NCBI RefSeq assembly: GCF_039529295.1
Contig: NZ_BAAAMN010000048.1
Location: 62,001 to 126,000 of the forward strand
Direction: 5' to 3'
Length of the DNA: 64,000 bases
From: Yaniella flava
GTDB lineage: Bacteria > Actinomycetota > Actinomycetes > Actinomycetales > Micrococcaceae
Within the stretch, counting starts at the first letter, position 1, and every line of letters starts with the position of its first letter. The notes below the pieces were generated by a model. That model had not been told where the DNA came from, ran no database searches, and worked only from the letters and a program-made list of their open reading frames with translations. The translations under genes and the position numbers were made by a program. Below, piece by piece: positions 17,605-26,795 of the stretch.

Positions 17605-19413
17605 TTATCCGCGATGCATCATATTGCGGACCCACGTTGCTTCCTGTGCGGTCGGTTCTAGAAGAAACTCCGGGAGTTGATCGTCGTTGAGTCGGACAAT
17701 GACTTCCGATTGATGCGTGATAATATGGTGGAAGTTGCACAACATTACGGCATTCTCCAGTGATGTCGCACCGCCGTTTTGCCAGTGGACGATGTGGTGA
17801 ATTTCCGAATAGATGTGCGGCAACTTGCATCCCGGGTAGGCGCATCCGCCGTCTCGTAGGATAACGGCACGACGAATACTGGTCGGGAATGCGCGCTGGG
17901 CGCGACCGACGTCGAGCGACTCACCTGGAGAATTCAAGACTGCGGGGATAATCGAAGCGTCGCAAGCCATGTGCCGCAGTGTTGCCCAATCCATGTTCAT
18001 GGTGTCGTAGTCGTAGAGTTCTGGAAAAGGCTTACGGCCTTCCAGCAGCGCAGCTATTTCGGCTTGTACATTTGGGTCTTCTGAACCAAAGTCCAAGTAT
18101 TTTCCGGCGAGATCCGAGTACTGCAGCCCAATCATGACGTTGGGCGCGACATTGACTAAACGGCCCAGCCCTGGAATGACGGCACCGGACGGCGCAATAT
18201 CCTCGGGATGGGTTTCGTCGACGGTTTGGAATTCGGATGTCGTGTTGGAACGTTGTTGAACGTCACCGCAATACGCGTTGACCTGATCCTGGGCCTCACC
18301 GGAATCGAAACTGGTGAGCACAATGCCGGTTTCCAAAATATCTAACAGGAAATGTGACCACCGCTGGGCAACCGTTCGGTTGTCGTAGAGCATGGGAATT
18401 TCGTACTCATCATCGGCGGGCGTAATTCGTTGCGCTCCAGTTTGTGGCTTTCCGCTGACCTGATCCCTGGTATCTTCATTGATCCGGGATATTTCCGAAC
18501 GAAGATTATTGACCCGTTGTCGCAAGCGTTCTAGAACGTTTTTGTATTGCCACTTGGTTAGCACCCAATCCAAGCGAACGTGGTTATCGCCCAGCGGCGT
18601 GACAAATCGTAGACCTTCTTCATATTGACGTTGCTTCGGCGTGAGTCGAGTGCCTGGCTTGGTGAACTGACGGCCAGTGCTGCGTTTCGTACGGTCGGCA
18701 AAGCGTCGAACTTCAGCGGGACCAGCATGCAACGCCTTGGCGAGGAATTCGCCCTCTTTAGTAGCGACGAGTTGATCCGCTTGAGCATCCGTGGAGCCAG
18801 CGCGTTTTGCCGAGGCCCGAATGGAACGCAACCGGTCGACAATGTAGTTAGCCGATGACGGGTCAATGCTCCCCGAGGTCATGGCTTTCTGGATTTTGGG
18901 TGCCCGCATTTTCGACGCACCGGGTTTGGTCGGATTCGCGTTGGCAATGCGTAGGCGACGTTCCACTTCAATGACATCAATCCCGTTGAGTCGAGATTGG
19001 AAATCTTTGGAATCCTTGAATGGTTGTTTACCCTTATGCGCCAGGGTGGCACTGCGCGCTTCCAATGTTGTAAACCAGCCCTCAAGTAACAGAGCGATTC
19101 GGCATTGGAAGTTATAGAACCGACGATGGTTTTCTTCGGCGATTCGGGAGACATCTCCCAGTGACAGACCCGCATCTTGGTATTCAGCAGTGTCTGTGAG
19201 TTCCTGATCGGAGCGGGTTTCAAGTTGTTCGGTCACTAACGCATGCATGGCCAATAATTCTGGGCCCGTCATGGTCTGGAGATCCTGTCCGTACCGCTGA
19301 CGGAGCTGCTGCATATTCGCCGTGTGGGCAGGAAAGGCCCGCTGTGTTCCAGAGAGTTCGGGCCCATCGTCGGCGTCCTGTGTGTCTGGAGCAGTGAGTG
19401 TTGGTGTCGTCAT
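17605..19413 (-). CDS. DUF222 / HNH endonuclease-domain protein (13E12 type)
   Basis: 602-residue protein of the actinobacterial 13E12 repeat family: a long DUF222 region, then a C-terminal HNH nuclease domain with the zinc and active-site pattern CAYPGCKLPHIYSEIHHIVH, the following WQNGGATSLENAVMLC and NFHHIITH. These proteins occur in many scattered copies and are thought to be linked to mobile or selfish DNA; their cellular role is unsettled. ATG 19413 has a strong AAGGAGGT site five bases away, which rules out the longer frame to 19824 overlapping ftsH. It lies opposite to, and inside, the otherwise conserved hpt - ftsH junction, and its codons look more AT-rich than those of its neighbours. 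Confidence 0.85.
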   Translation of the reverse strand: MTTPTLTAPDTQDADDGPELSGTQRAFPAHTANMQQLRQRYGQDLQTMTGPELLAMHALVTEQLETRSDQELTDTAEYQDAGLSLGDVSRIAEENHRRFYNFQCRIALLLEGWFTTLEARSATLAHKGKQPFKDSKDFQSRLNGIDVIEVERRLRIANANPTKPGASKMRAPKIQKAMTSGSIDPSSANYIVDRLRSIRASAKRAGSTDAQADQLVATKEGEFLAKALHAGPAEVRRFADRTKRSTGRQFTKPGTRLTPKQRQYEEGLRFVTPLGDNHVRLDWVLTKWQYKNVLERLRQRVNNLRSEISRINEDTRDQVSGKPQTGAQRITPADDEYEIPMLYDNRTVAQRWSHFLLDILETGIVLTSFDSGEAQDQVNAYCGDVQQRSNTTSEFQTVDETHPEDIAPSGAVIPGLGRLVNVAPNVMIGLQYSDLAGKYLDFGSEDPNVQAEIAALLEGRKPFPELYDYDTMNMDWATLRHMACDASIIPAVLNSPGESLDVGRAQRAFPTSIRRAVILRDGGCAYPGCKLPHIYSEIHHIVHWQNGGATSLENAVMLCNFHHIITHQSEVIVRLNDDQLPEFLLEPTAQEATWVRNMMHRG

Positions 19414-19588
19414 GTCGCACCTCCTTTCGAAATGTAGCAATGCCACTAGTGTCGCGAACTTTGACACCGGACGCGCCCACACACGTCCAAATTGTGGATA
19501 ACTTTGACGGCTGTGGACCCTTCCACCGATTGCGAAAGGAAAAGAGACGTGGACATGCGAGCTTGACGAAGCAGGTACCTTTAGAAGG

Positions 19589-21634
19589 GTGAAAGCCAAG
19601 AACATCTTTAAAGGGCCGGTCATTTGGATCGTCCTTGCAGTATTAGCGTTAATACTCATCGTGCCGGTATTGTCTGGTTCCTCATCGAACCGTGTCGATA
19701 CCTCGGTGGGTATGGAATTGTTGCAAGACAACAAGGCAGACCAAGCGTTGTTGGATGACAACGAGTCTCGCGTTGACCTGACACTGCAAGACGACTTTGT
19801 CCACGAGGACCGCAATCTCGGCACCCAGGTGCATTTCTTCTATTCAGCGGATCGTGCCGAAACCGTGGTGGATGCCATCGCGGAATCGACTCTGGATGAC
19901 TATACGGATGAGCCCGTCCAATCCAACTGGCTGATGTCCATGTTGGGCTTCTTGATCCCGTTCATCATCATTGCCCTGTTGTTCTGGTTCTTGCTGTCTC
20001 GCATGCAGGGCGGCGGTAGTCAGATGATGAAGTTTGGTAAATCACAGGCCAAGCTGATGTCGAAGGATACCCCGCAGGTTACGTTCAAAGATGTTGCGGG
20101 TTCGGATGAGGCCGTCGAAGAGCTCTATGAGATTAAAGAGTTTTTGACCGAACCGGAGAAGTTCAAGGCCGTCGGTGCCAAGATTCCAACGGGTGTGCTG
20201 CTGTATGGGCCTCCCGGTACCGGGAAGACGCTCATCGCCCGTGCACTCGCTGGTGAAGCGAGTGTGCCGTTCTACACCATTTCGGGTTCCGACTTTGTCG
20301 AAATGTTTGTTGGTGTGGGTGCCTCGCGTGTGCGTGACCTGTTTACCGAGGCCAAGAAGAACGCGCCGGCCATTATTTTCGTCGATGAGATTGATGCGGT
20401 GGGACGTCACCGTGGCGCTGGTGTGGGCGGCGGTAACGATGAGCGCGAACAAACCCTGAACCAGTTGCTGGTCGAGATGGATGGCTTCGACGAGAACTCC
20501 AACGTCATCCTTATTGCTGCGACGAACCGTCCGGATGTGCTTGATCCCGCGCTGCTGCGCCCGGGACGTTTCGACCGTCAGGTTCCCGTCGAGGCGCCGT
20601 CGCTTGAGGGCCGTCTGCAGATTTTGAAGGTGCACTCCCAGGGCAAACCCTTGGTGGAGAATATTGACCTGTACGGGCTGGCGCAGCGTACCCCTGGTTT
20701 TTCGGGTGCTGATCTTGCCAACGTGCTCAACGAAGCGGCCTTGTTGACGGCGCGCTCGAATGCCCATTTGATTGATAACCGTGCCGTGGATGAAGCAGTC
20801 GACCGTGTGATGGCCGGTCCGCAAAAGAAGACCCGGTTGATGAATGATCACGAACGCCGCGTGACCGCGTATCACGAGGGTGGTCACGCGCTGGTTGCCG
20901 CCGGGCTGCGACACTCAGCGCCGGTCTCCAAGGTGACGATTTTGCCCCGCGGACGGGCCCTGGGCTACACCATGGTGGTCCCGGATGAGGACAAGTATTC
21001 GGTCACCCGTAATGAGCTGCTGGACCAGCTCGCCTATGCCATGGGTGGCCGTGTGGCTGAAGAAGTGGTCTTCCATGATCCGTCCACGGGTGGCTCGAAT
21101 GACATCACGAAGGCGACTGATACGGCCCGGAAGATGGTCACCGAATACGGTATGTCCGCGCGGGTTGGTACCGTCAAACTTGGTTCCGGTAACGATGAGC
21201 CGTTCTACGGTCGCGATGCGGGCTCGGGTCGAGAATATTCTGACGAACTGGCCTTCGTGGTGGATGAGGAAGTTCGTAAACTCCTCGACGACGCGCATGC
21301 GGAAGCCTACTGGGTCCTCAACGAAAACCGAGACATCCTGGATGACCTGGCAACCAAGCTGCTGGAACAGGAAACCTTGAATCGTCACGAGTTGGCCGAT
21401 ATTTTTGCCAATGTGCGCAAGCATCAGCCACGAGAGACGTGGTTGTTCCACGAGGACCGTCCGGTCTCGGATCTGCCACCGGTCGCCATGCCTGCCGGCA
21501 CCGTCACGGACAACTCCACCCAACCCGCCGACCCAGCCGACACGGATACCGAGACGACAACCCAACCGGTCACCCCAGCCGAAACCACCGATGACGTCGA
21601 CGACGAGTCTCACGGTGATGACCAGGAGAAATAG
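19589..21634 (+). CDS. ftsH: ATP-dependent zinc metalloprotease FtsH
   Basis: Membrane-anchored AAA+ protease that degrades unassembled or regulatory membrane proteins. 681 residues: TM1 (about 9-28), extracytoplasmic segment, TM2 (about 113-133), AAA+ domain with Walker A GPPGTGKT, Walker B IIFVDEIDAVG and SRH ATNRPDVLDPALLRPGRFDR, and the M41 domain with zinc motif HEGGH. The C-terminal tail is acidic and Thr/Pro-rich, as in many actinobacterial FtsH. The start is a GTG with no spaced ribosome site; TACCTT exactly seven bases upstream supports a leaderless transcript. It heads the folate operon. Confidence 0.97.
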   Translation: MKAKNIFKGPVIWIVLAVLALILIVPVLSGSSSNRVDTSVGMELLQDNKADQALLDDNESRVDLTLQDDFVHEDRNLGTQVHFFYSADRAETVVDAIAESTLDDYTDEPVQSNWLMSMLGFLIPFIIIALLFWFLLSRMQGGGSQMMKFGKSQAKLMSKDTPQVTFKDVAGSDEAVEELYEIKEFLTEPEKFKAVGAKIPTGVLLYGPPGTGKTLIARALAGEASVPFYTISGSDFVEMFVGVGASRVRDLFTEAKKNAPAIIFVDEIDAVGRHRGAGVGGGNDEREQTLNQLLVEMDGFDENSNVILIAATNRPDVLDPALLRPGRFDRQVPVEAPSLEGRLQILKVHSQGKPLVENIDLYGLAQRTPGFSGADLANVLNEAALLTARSNAHLIDNRAVDEAVDRVMAGPQKKTRLMNDHERRVTAYHEGGHALVAAGLRHSAPVSKVTILPRGRALGYTMVVPDEDKYSVTRNELLDQLAYAMGGRVAEEVVFHDPSTGGSNDITKATDTARKMVTEYGMSARVGTVKLGSGNDEPFYGRDAGSGREYSDELAFVVDEEVRKLLDDAHAEAYWVLNENRDILDDLATKLLEQETLNRHELADIFANVRKHQPRETWLFHEDRPVSDLPPVAMPAGTVTDNSTQPADPADTDTETTTQPVTPAETTDDVDDESHGDDQEK

Positions 21635-22207
21635 ATGATTGACCAACCGAGGATCGAAGCGGCCGTACGTGAGATGCTCCTGGCGGTGGGTGAGGATCCG
21701 GATAGAGATGGCCTGATCGAAACTCCGGCACGGGTAGCCCGGGCGTACGGGGAGTTTTTCTCCGGATTGCACCGCGAGCCCGCAGAGGTGCTGGGCACCA
21801 CATTCGACATCTCGCACGACGAACTTGTGTTGGTCAAAGACATCGAGTTCTATTCGATGTGTGAACACCACCTGGTTCCGTTTCATGGCAACGCCCACGT
21901 CGGGTATATCCCCTCGGCCGAGGGCAAGATCACCGGTTTATCAAAGCTTGCCCGGCTGGTCGATTTGTTTGCGCGTCGTCCGCAGGTACAAGAGCGCTTG
22001 ACCACTCAGGTTGTCGAAGCGATCATGGAACACTTGGAACCGGCGGGCGCCATCGTTGTCATTTCGGCGGAGCATATGTGCATGTCGATGCGCGGGGTGC
22101 AAAAACCACACGCCAAGACCGTGACCTCGGCGGTGCGCGGCCAACTTCGTGAATCGTCCACCCGCAACGAGGCGATGAGTCTGATTCTCAATGCCGGGGT
22201 ACACTAA
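21635..22207 (+). CDS. folE: GTP cyclohydrolase I
   Basis: First enzyme of tetrahydrofolate synthesis, converting GTP to dihydroneopterin triphosphate. 190 residues with the signatures DIEFYSMCEHHLVPFHG (zinc-binding Cys and His) and SAEHMCMSMRGVQKP, containing the second zinc cysteine, so this is the zinc-dependent type IA enzyme. The ATG directly follows the ftsH stop codon, with GGAGA inside the end of ftsH, which indicates translational coupling. Confidence 0.97.
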   Translation: MIDQPRIEAAVREMLLAVGEDPDRDGLIETPARVARAYGEFFSGLHREPAEVLGTTFDISHDELVLVKDIEFYSMCEHHLVPFHGNAHVGYIPSAEGKITGLSKLARLVDLFARRPQVQERLTTQVVEAIMEHLEPAGAIVVISAEHMCMSMRGVQKPHAKTVTSAVRGQLRESSTRNEAMSLILNAGVH

Positions 22208-22242
22208 GCCCGGCGGAGATAACCAAACAGGAAGGATTACCC

Positions 22243-23151
22243 ATGTCTATTGGAGCTGTCCCAGGAACCGGTCCGGCCACGGGTCCACTGTCAGTGGTTC
22301 GTAAGGCCACGCGCAAAAGTTTTTCGGATTTGCCAACCGATCGCACCTTGGTCATGGGCATTCTCAACGTGACGGATAATTCGTTTTCCGATGGCGGAGA
22401 GAACTTCAATACGGCCAAGGCGATCGACCATGGGCTGCGCATGCACTATGCGGGTGCAGATATCGTCGATGTCGGTGGTGAATCTACTGCACCGGGCACC
22501 GAAGAGGTCAGCGTTGCAGAAGAACAGCGACGCATCCTGCCGGTCATCGAAGCCCTTATTAAAGCTGGCGTGTATGTCTCCGTCGATACCCGGCACACCG
22601 ATACCGTGCGTGCGGCACTGGAATTTGGTGAGGTGCTGATCAATGACGTCTCGGGCTTGTCGCACGAGGCCGATATGCCCGCGCTCATCGCTGAGACCGG
22701 TGCCCGCTATATTGTGATGCACAATCGCGGCAATTCCAAGACGATGGATGAGCTCACCAGCTATGACGATCTGGTGACCGATGTGGTTGCTGAAACCCAG
22801 CAGATTCTGGATACGTTCATTGCGGCAGGTGTGAAACACGAGCAGTTGATCGTGGACCCGGGGCTCGGATTCTCCAAGGCGGGGGAACAGAACTGGCAGT
22901 TACTCAATAACCTGGCGGCGTTCGAGGCGCTGGGCTATCCGGTGCTGATCGGTGCCTCGCGGAAACGGTTTGTGGGTTCGATGCTTGCCGAACAAGATGA
23001 CGAAGCAGTGGAACCACGTCAGCGAGATCATGCGACCGCCGCGATTACTGCCCAGGTTGCCGATCAGGGTGTGTGGGCTGTGCGCGTGCACTCGGTGATC
23101 CCAAATCTGGATGCCGTCAAAACCGTGGCCGCCCGTCAGGCAGTAGAATAA
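22243..23151 (+). CDS. folP: Dihydropteroate synthase
   Basis: Condenses p-aminobenzoate with dihydropterin pyrophosphate; the sulfonamide target. Signatures: MGILNVTDNSFSDGGENF (pterin loop), ADIVDVGGESTAPG, and VDPGLGFSKAGEQNW, LIGASRKRF. 302 residues including a 25-residue N-terminal extension before the TIM-barrel. AGGAAGG precedes ATG 22243 at a normal distance. Second folate gene of the operon. Confidence 0.96.
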   Translation: MSIGAVPGTGPATGPLSVVRKATRKSFSDLPTDRTLVMGILNVTDNSFSDGGENFNTAKAIDHGLRMHYAGADIVDVGGESTAPGTEEVSVAEEQRRILPVIEALIKAGVYVSVDTRHTDTVRAALEFGEVLINDVSGLSHEADMPALIAETGARYIVMHNRGNSKTMDELTSYDDLVTDVVAETQQILDTFIAAGVKHEQLIVDPGLGFSKAGEQNWQLLNNLAAFEALGYPVLIGASRKRFVGSMLAEQDDEAVEPRQRDHATAAITAQVADQGVWAVRVHSVIPNLDAVKTVAARQAVE

Positions 23152-23164
23152 CCGGTAGGCCACC

Positions 23165-23545
23165 ATGGGGATCATCAGTTTGACGGGGCTGCGCGCCCGC
23201 GGCCACCACGGTGTGCTCGACCATGAGCGTGCCACCGGCCAGACCTTCCTTGTTGATCTAGAGCTCGAACTCGATGTGGACGAAGCTGCCCAGACCGATG
23301 ATGTCGCCGCCACGGTGAACTATGCCGAGGTGGCCAAAGTCGTCGAGGAGATCGTCACCGGCGAGCCGGTCAACCTCATCGAAACCCTGGCCGTGGCCAT
23401 GGCCGATGCGATTCTTCGAAACTTCCCGCGCGTCACATCAGTACTCGTGACGGTGAATAAACCCCAGGCACCCATCCCGGCAGATTTCGCCAATGTTGCC
23501 GTGACCATCAGCCGCGACCGACACCAGACACCGGAGTCGACATGA
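23165..23545 (+). CDS. folB: Dihydroneopterin aldolase
   Basis: Cleaves dihydroneopterin to 6-hydroxymethyldihydropterin and glycolaldehyde. 126 residues with GLRARGHHGVLDHER at the N terminus, the NYAEVAKVVEEIV helix, the active-site segment NLIETLAVAMADAIL, and the C-terminal VTVNKPQAPIPADFANV. Thirteen bases after folP and overlapping folK by four bases (ATGA), so the order folE-folP-folB-folK is one transcription unit. Confidence 0.95.
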   Translation: MGIISLTGLRARGHHGVLDHERATGQTFLVDLELELDVDEAAQTDDVAATVNYAEVAKVVEEIVTGEPVNLIETLAVAMADAILRNFPRVTSVLVTVNKPQAPIPADFANVAVTISRDRHQTPEST

Positions 23546-24072
23546 GCGCACTGGATCCTCAATTGGTCACTGCCCCGCAGACTCCCGCGGTGGCCGTGGT
23601 CGCGCTGGGCTCGAATCTGGGCGACTCCCAAACAATTCTTGACGACGCGGTCCAAGCCTTTCGCGATCACGAGGCAATCAGTGTGACGACAACCTCTCCC
23701 TTGGCCAAGACCGCACCGGTTGGGGGGCCCGAACAACCTGATTTCCTCAACCAAGTACTCGTGGTCGAAACCACGCTGGCCCCCTATGCCCTGCTGCAGT
23801 TTGGGCACGAACTGGAACACGCCGCCGCACGAATACGCGATGTCCGGTGGGGCCCGCGCACGCTCGACGTCGACCTCGTTACCTATGACAATGTCACATC
23901 CAAGCACCCGGTGCTCACGCTGCCCCATCCCAGAGCGCATGAACGCGCCTTCGTGCTCGTCCCGTGGTCGTGGGCCGACCCGCACGCCACGCTGACAGGC
24001 CAGTCGGTCGCGCACCTGGCGTCGCAGGCAGCCGACGCCGACACCGTCCACAAATACCAGGACGACTCATGA
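23542..24072 (+). CDS. folK: HPPK, 6-hydroxymethyldihydropterin pyrophosphokinase
   Basis: Transfers pyrophosphate from ATP to hydroxymethyldihydropterin, supplying FolP. Signature blocks: VVALGSNLGDSQ at the start, PDFLNQVLVVETTL, and the HPPK signature RWGPRTLDVDLVTYDN with the metal-binding D-x-D pair. 176 residues. The start overlaps folB by ATGA and the end overlaps the DUF3180 start, indicating tight coupling. Confidence 0.96.
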   Translation: MSALDPQLVTAPQTPAVAVVALGSNLGDSQTILDDAVQAFRDHEAISVTTTSPLAKTAPVGGPEQPDFLNQVLVVETTLAPYALLQFGHELEHAAARIRDVRWGPRTLDVDLVTYDNVTSKHPVLTLPHPRAHERAFVLVPWSWADPHATLTGQSVAHLASQAADADTVHKYQDDS

Positions 24073-24602
24073 CATCAATTCGTTACGGGTGGGTCGTGTT
24101 GATAGTCCTCCTGGCCGCGATTTTGGGCTGGCTCGCCGCATTTTTTACCGCAGAATCGGGTTGGGCAATCCCCGCGCTAGGCTACCCGGCCGTGATGACT
24201 CTGGCCGCCGTGGGTGTGCTCGAACTGATCTTGGGCATTCGAGTGCTCAAAGACCGCCAACGTCCCGTGGCCGATCGCATGAACCCCGTTGCCGCAGCCC
24301 GCACCCTGGTGTTAGCCCAGGCAGGCACGTATGCTGGGGCTGCCTTTGGTGGGTGGCACGCCGGAATTTTGTTGCACCGTGTTCCCCACGTTGGCTTCGG
24401 CTCGAGCGTGGTGACAGAAGCCACCGCGCTGGTCGTGACGGCGTTGGTGTTGGTGATCATAGGTTTTATTGTGGAACAATGGTGCCGAATCCCGCCGGAC
24501 GATACCGACGGCAATGGCAACTACCATCAGCGGCCGCCCAATACTTCCGGAGCACAACCAACGACCCGGCAACAGGATTCCACCGACTGGTCTCAACGAT
24601 AA
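24069..24602 (+). CDS. DUF3180 membrane protein
   Basis: 177-residue integral membrane protein with four predicted helices (about residues 7-24, 32-51, 75-97 and 108-130) and a hydrophilic, low-complexity C-terminal tail rich in Asp, Asn and Gln. It matches DUF3180, an actinobacteria-specific family found directly after folK. Function unknown. It overlaps folK by four bases, so it is expressed with the folate genes. Confidence 0.8.
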   Translation: MTSIRYGWVVLIVLLAAILGWLAAFFTAESGWAIPALGYPAVMTLAAVGVLELILGIRVLKDRQRPVADRMNPVAAARTLVLAQAGTYAGAAFGGWHAGILLHRVPHVGFGSSVVTEATALVVTALVLVIIGFIVEQWCRIPPDDTDGNGNYHQRPPNTSGAQPTTRQQDSTDWSQR

Positions 24603-24612
24603 GAATGCAGGC

Positions 24613-25131
24613 ATGGATCACGAACAGCTCGACTACCGACGGGTTTCTCCCCGGCTGATACCGCTGCGCCAAATCAACAATGCCATCGGCTTTGGGTTCT
24701 TTTTTCTCGCGCTCCTAGTGCCGATCGTCATTGTTAACGCCGTGAATTCCACCTTCTTCTCGATGAACAGTGCTGCCTACTTGCTGTACGTGCTGCCGGT
24801 GGCCGTGCTCGTATGGGGGATCGTCTTGGCGTGCATTATCCCGCGCCAAGTACGAGCCATGGGCTATTTGGAACAGCAGGACGATCTGCTGTTGCGACGC
24901 GGTATCCTGTTCCGCAACCAGGTGGCGGTGCCCTACGGTCGCATCCAGTACGTGGACATCCGCCAGGGGCCACTGCAACGTGCCTTCGGCGTCACGCAAA
25001 TTGTCATTACGACGGCTGGCGGCGGCACCGCGTCCACGTTCGAGGGACTGGTCATGCCGGAAGCCGAACGTCTCCGTGATGAACTGACTCAGCGCGGCTA
25101 TGCTCGTCTGGCAGAATTGGGTCAATCATGA
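24613..25131 (+). CDS. Bacterial PH domain (bPH2) membrane protein, small copy A
   Basis: 172 residues: two N-terminal helices (about residues 27-50 and 55-77) and one bacterial PH domain of the YdbS type (LRRGILFRNQVAVPYGRIQY, VDIRQGPLQRAFGVTQIVIT). It overlaps the large PH gene by ATGA and is clearly paralogous to the third gene of the trio at 26792. In Bacillus, YdbS/YdbT pairs have been linked to resistance against certain bacteriocins; the role here is unknown. ATG 24613 has no strong ribosome site, but the longer TTG frame overlaps DUF3180. Confidence 0.8.
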   Translation: MDHEQLDYRRVSPRLIPLRQINNAIGFGFFFLALLVPIVIVNAVNSTFFSMNSAAYLLYVLPVAVLVWGIVLACIIPRQVRAMGYLEQQDDLLLRRGILFRNQVAVPYGRIQYVDIRQGPLQRAFGVTQIVITTAGGGTASTFEGLVMPEAERLRDELTQRGYARLAELGQS

Positions 25132-26795
25132 CCGAACAGCAGACTCAGCACATTCCGTGGCGGCGCGTCCACCCCATCTCACCGTTCATTAAGTCGTGGT
25201 CGGCGCTGTTAGTGTTCGTATACATCATCACGAGCCTCTCGGTGCAGACGCTGCGCGACATCGTCAACTCGGTAGATATGGGGACGGGTCAAGCCCTGTT
25301 GGTGTTGCTGGGTATTGTGATCGCCATTTTGGTGGTTGCTGCCATCCTGTACGCGATCTCATGGCGGTTCTATCAGTTCCGCATCACCTCAGATGCCGTG
25401 GAACTTCACGCCGGTGTGATCTTTCGGCAGCGGCGGTATATGCGCTTGGACCGACTGCAAGCCGTGGATATCGTGCGCCCATTCTTTGCACGAATTTTCG
25501 GGCTCTCGAAGCTGTCATTGCATGCCGCAGATGGTTCCGAAACCACATTGACGTTGGAGTATCTCAAAGAAGCCGAAGCCGAGCAGCTGCGTCGCGAAAT
25601 CCTCTATTTGGCGTCGGGCGCCCAGGATGATCCGGCCCTCGACCCTGCTGTGGATCCCGCAGGCGAACAGGCCATCCTCCAGGCGCCTACTCACGGCGCA
25701 CCTCGATACCCATATGCCGACTATTTGCGTCAGTACGTGCAACATAATCCACACGGGCTCAATGAGGATGTCGCGCCGGACCCTTCGACCGCACCGATTC
25801 CGACCCCGCAGCACCCCAAAACCCCGCCGCGTGAGTTGTTGACCATCCCGTTTGGTCGAGTGGTGGGGTCCGCCTTCGTGACAGGACTCGGGACCGGTTT
25901 GATCAGCGGGCTCTGGGCCGCGATCTTCGGTGGGTTTTTCGTGTGGCTTGGTCTCCAATCAGACCCGACTGCAGACGCGGTGCCGTTTGCGCTGGTCGGG
26001 GCGATTGGGTTTCTTGCTGTCACCATCGTGGTGGCGGCAATTACCGCCTTCAGTCAGGTGAACTCGAACTTTAATTTCACCGCACGCACCTCAGATTCGG
26101 GGGTCCGCCTGACCTCGGGCATGCTGTCGACGTCGTCGCACACCATCCCGCCTGGTCGTATTCAAGCCATCCAAATTTCACAGTCTTTGGCCTACCGGAT
26201 CTTTGGCTGGTACCGCATCCAGGTCACCGTGGCCGGGTACGGACTCACGGATTCATCGACAACCGTGCTGCCGGTCGGCAAGTTCAATGACGTCATCATT
26301 ATGATGTCGGTGCTCGCCCCAGACCCCGGGGTTTACAACGCCAACGACCTCATCTACCGCGCGATGAAATACACCTCCGACGATGACGGTTTCACCCATG
26401 TGCCGTCCCGAGCCCGGTTTTGGCAGCCGGTGGCCGGCCGACGTCACGGCTACACCACGACTCCGACACTGCTGCTCATTCGGTATGCGAAGCTGCGACG
26501 CATCCTGGCGATGATTCCGCACGAACGCATCCAACAGTCCACCGTGTACCAGTCGCTTTCGGATAAATTCTCGGGCACGGTTTCGGCGAGATTCACCACC
26601 CCGCCCGGCCCCGTCCGCGTCGACATCAAAAACCACGAGCCACACGAGCTGATTCAACTGTTCTTTGAAGAGTCCCAGATTGCAGCCCACGCACGGCGCA
26701 TCAGCGATAAGAATGAGTGGATGGCTGAGGACGAACTGGAAAACTTTGCGAAAGCGGCACAAAAAGCGCAAGCGACGGGAGGTAATCGGGCGTGA
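25128..26795 (+). CDS. Large membrane protein with multiple PH (bPH2) domains
   Basis: 555-residue YdbT-like protein. Two N-terminal helices (about 24-44, 53-77), a first PH domain (about 78-165, FYQFRITSDAVELHAGVIFR), a Pro-rich linker, two more helices (about 243-310), a second PH domain (about 315-410, GVRLTSGMLSTSSHTIPPGR) and a third degenerate one (about 440-525, RRILAMIPHERIQQSTVYQS). Start and stop overlap its neighbours by ATGA, so all three PH genes are translated together. The family is thought to form membrane complexes with the small partner. Confidence 0.82.
   Translation: MTEQQTQHIPWRRVHPISPFIKSWSALLVFVYIITSLSVQTLRDIVNSVDMGTGQALLVLLGIVIAILVVAAILYAISWRFYQFRITSDAVELHAGVIFRQRRYMRLDRLQAVDIVRPFFARIFGLSKLSLHAADGSETTLTLEYLKEAEAEQLRREILYLASGAQDDPALDPAVDPAGEQAILQAPTHGAPRYPYADYLRQYVQHNPHGLNEDVAPDPSTAPIPTPQHPKTPPRELLTIPFGRVVGSAFVTGLGTGLISGLWAAIFGGFFVWLGLQSDPTADAVPFALVGAIGFLAVTIVVAAITAFSQVNSNFNFTARTSDSGVRLTSGMLSTSSHTIPPGRIQAIQISQSLAYRIFGWYRIQVTVAGYGLTDSSTTVLPVGKFNDVIIMMSVLAPDPGVYNANDLIYRAMKYTSDDDGFTHVPSRARFWQPVAGRRHGYTTTPTLLLIRYAKLRRILAMIPHERIQQSTVYQSLSDKFSGTVSARFTTPPGPVRVDIKNHEPHELIQLFFEESQIAAHARRISDKNEWMAEDELENFAKAAQKAQATGGNRA

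Noticed and set aside
20042..21898. Two long minus-strand frames opposite ftsH and folE
   Set aside because: Coding bias of the plus-strand genes explains them; the translations have no domain and the start sites have no support.
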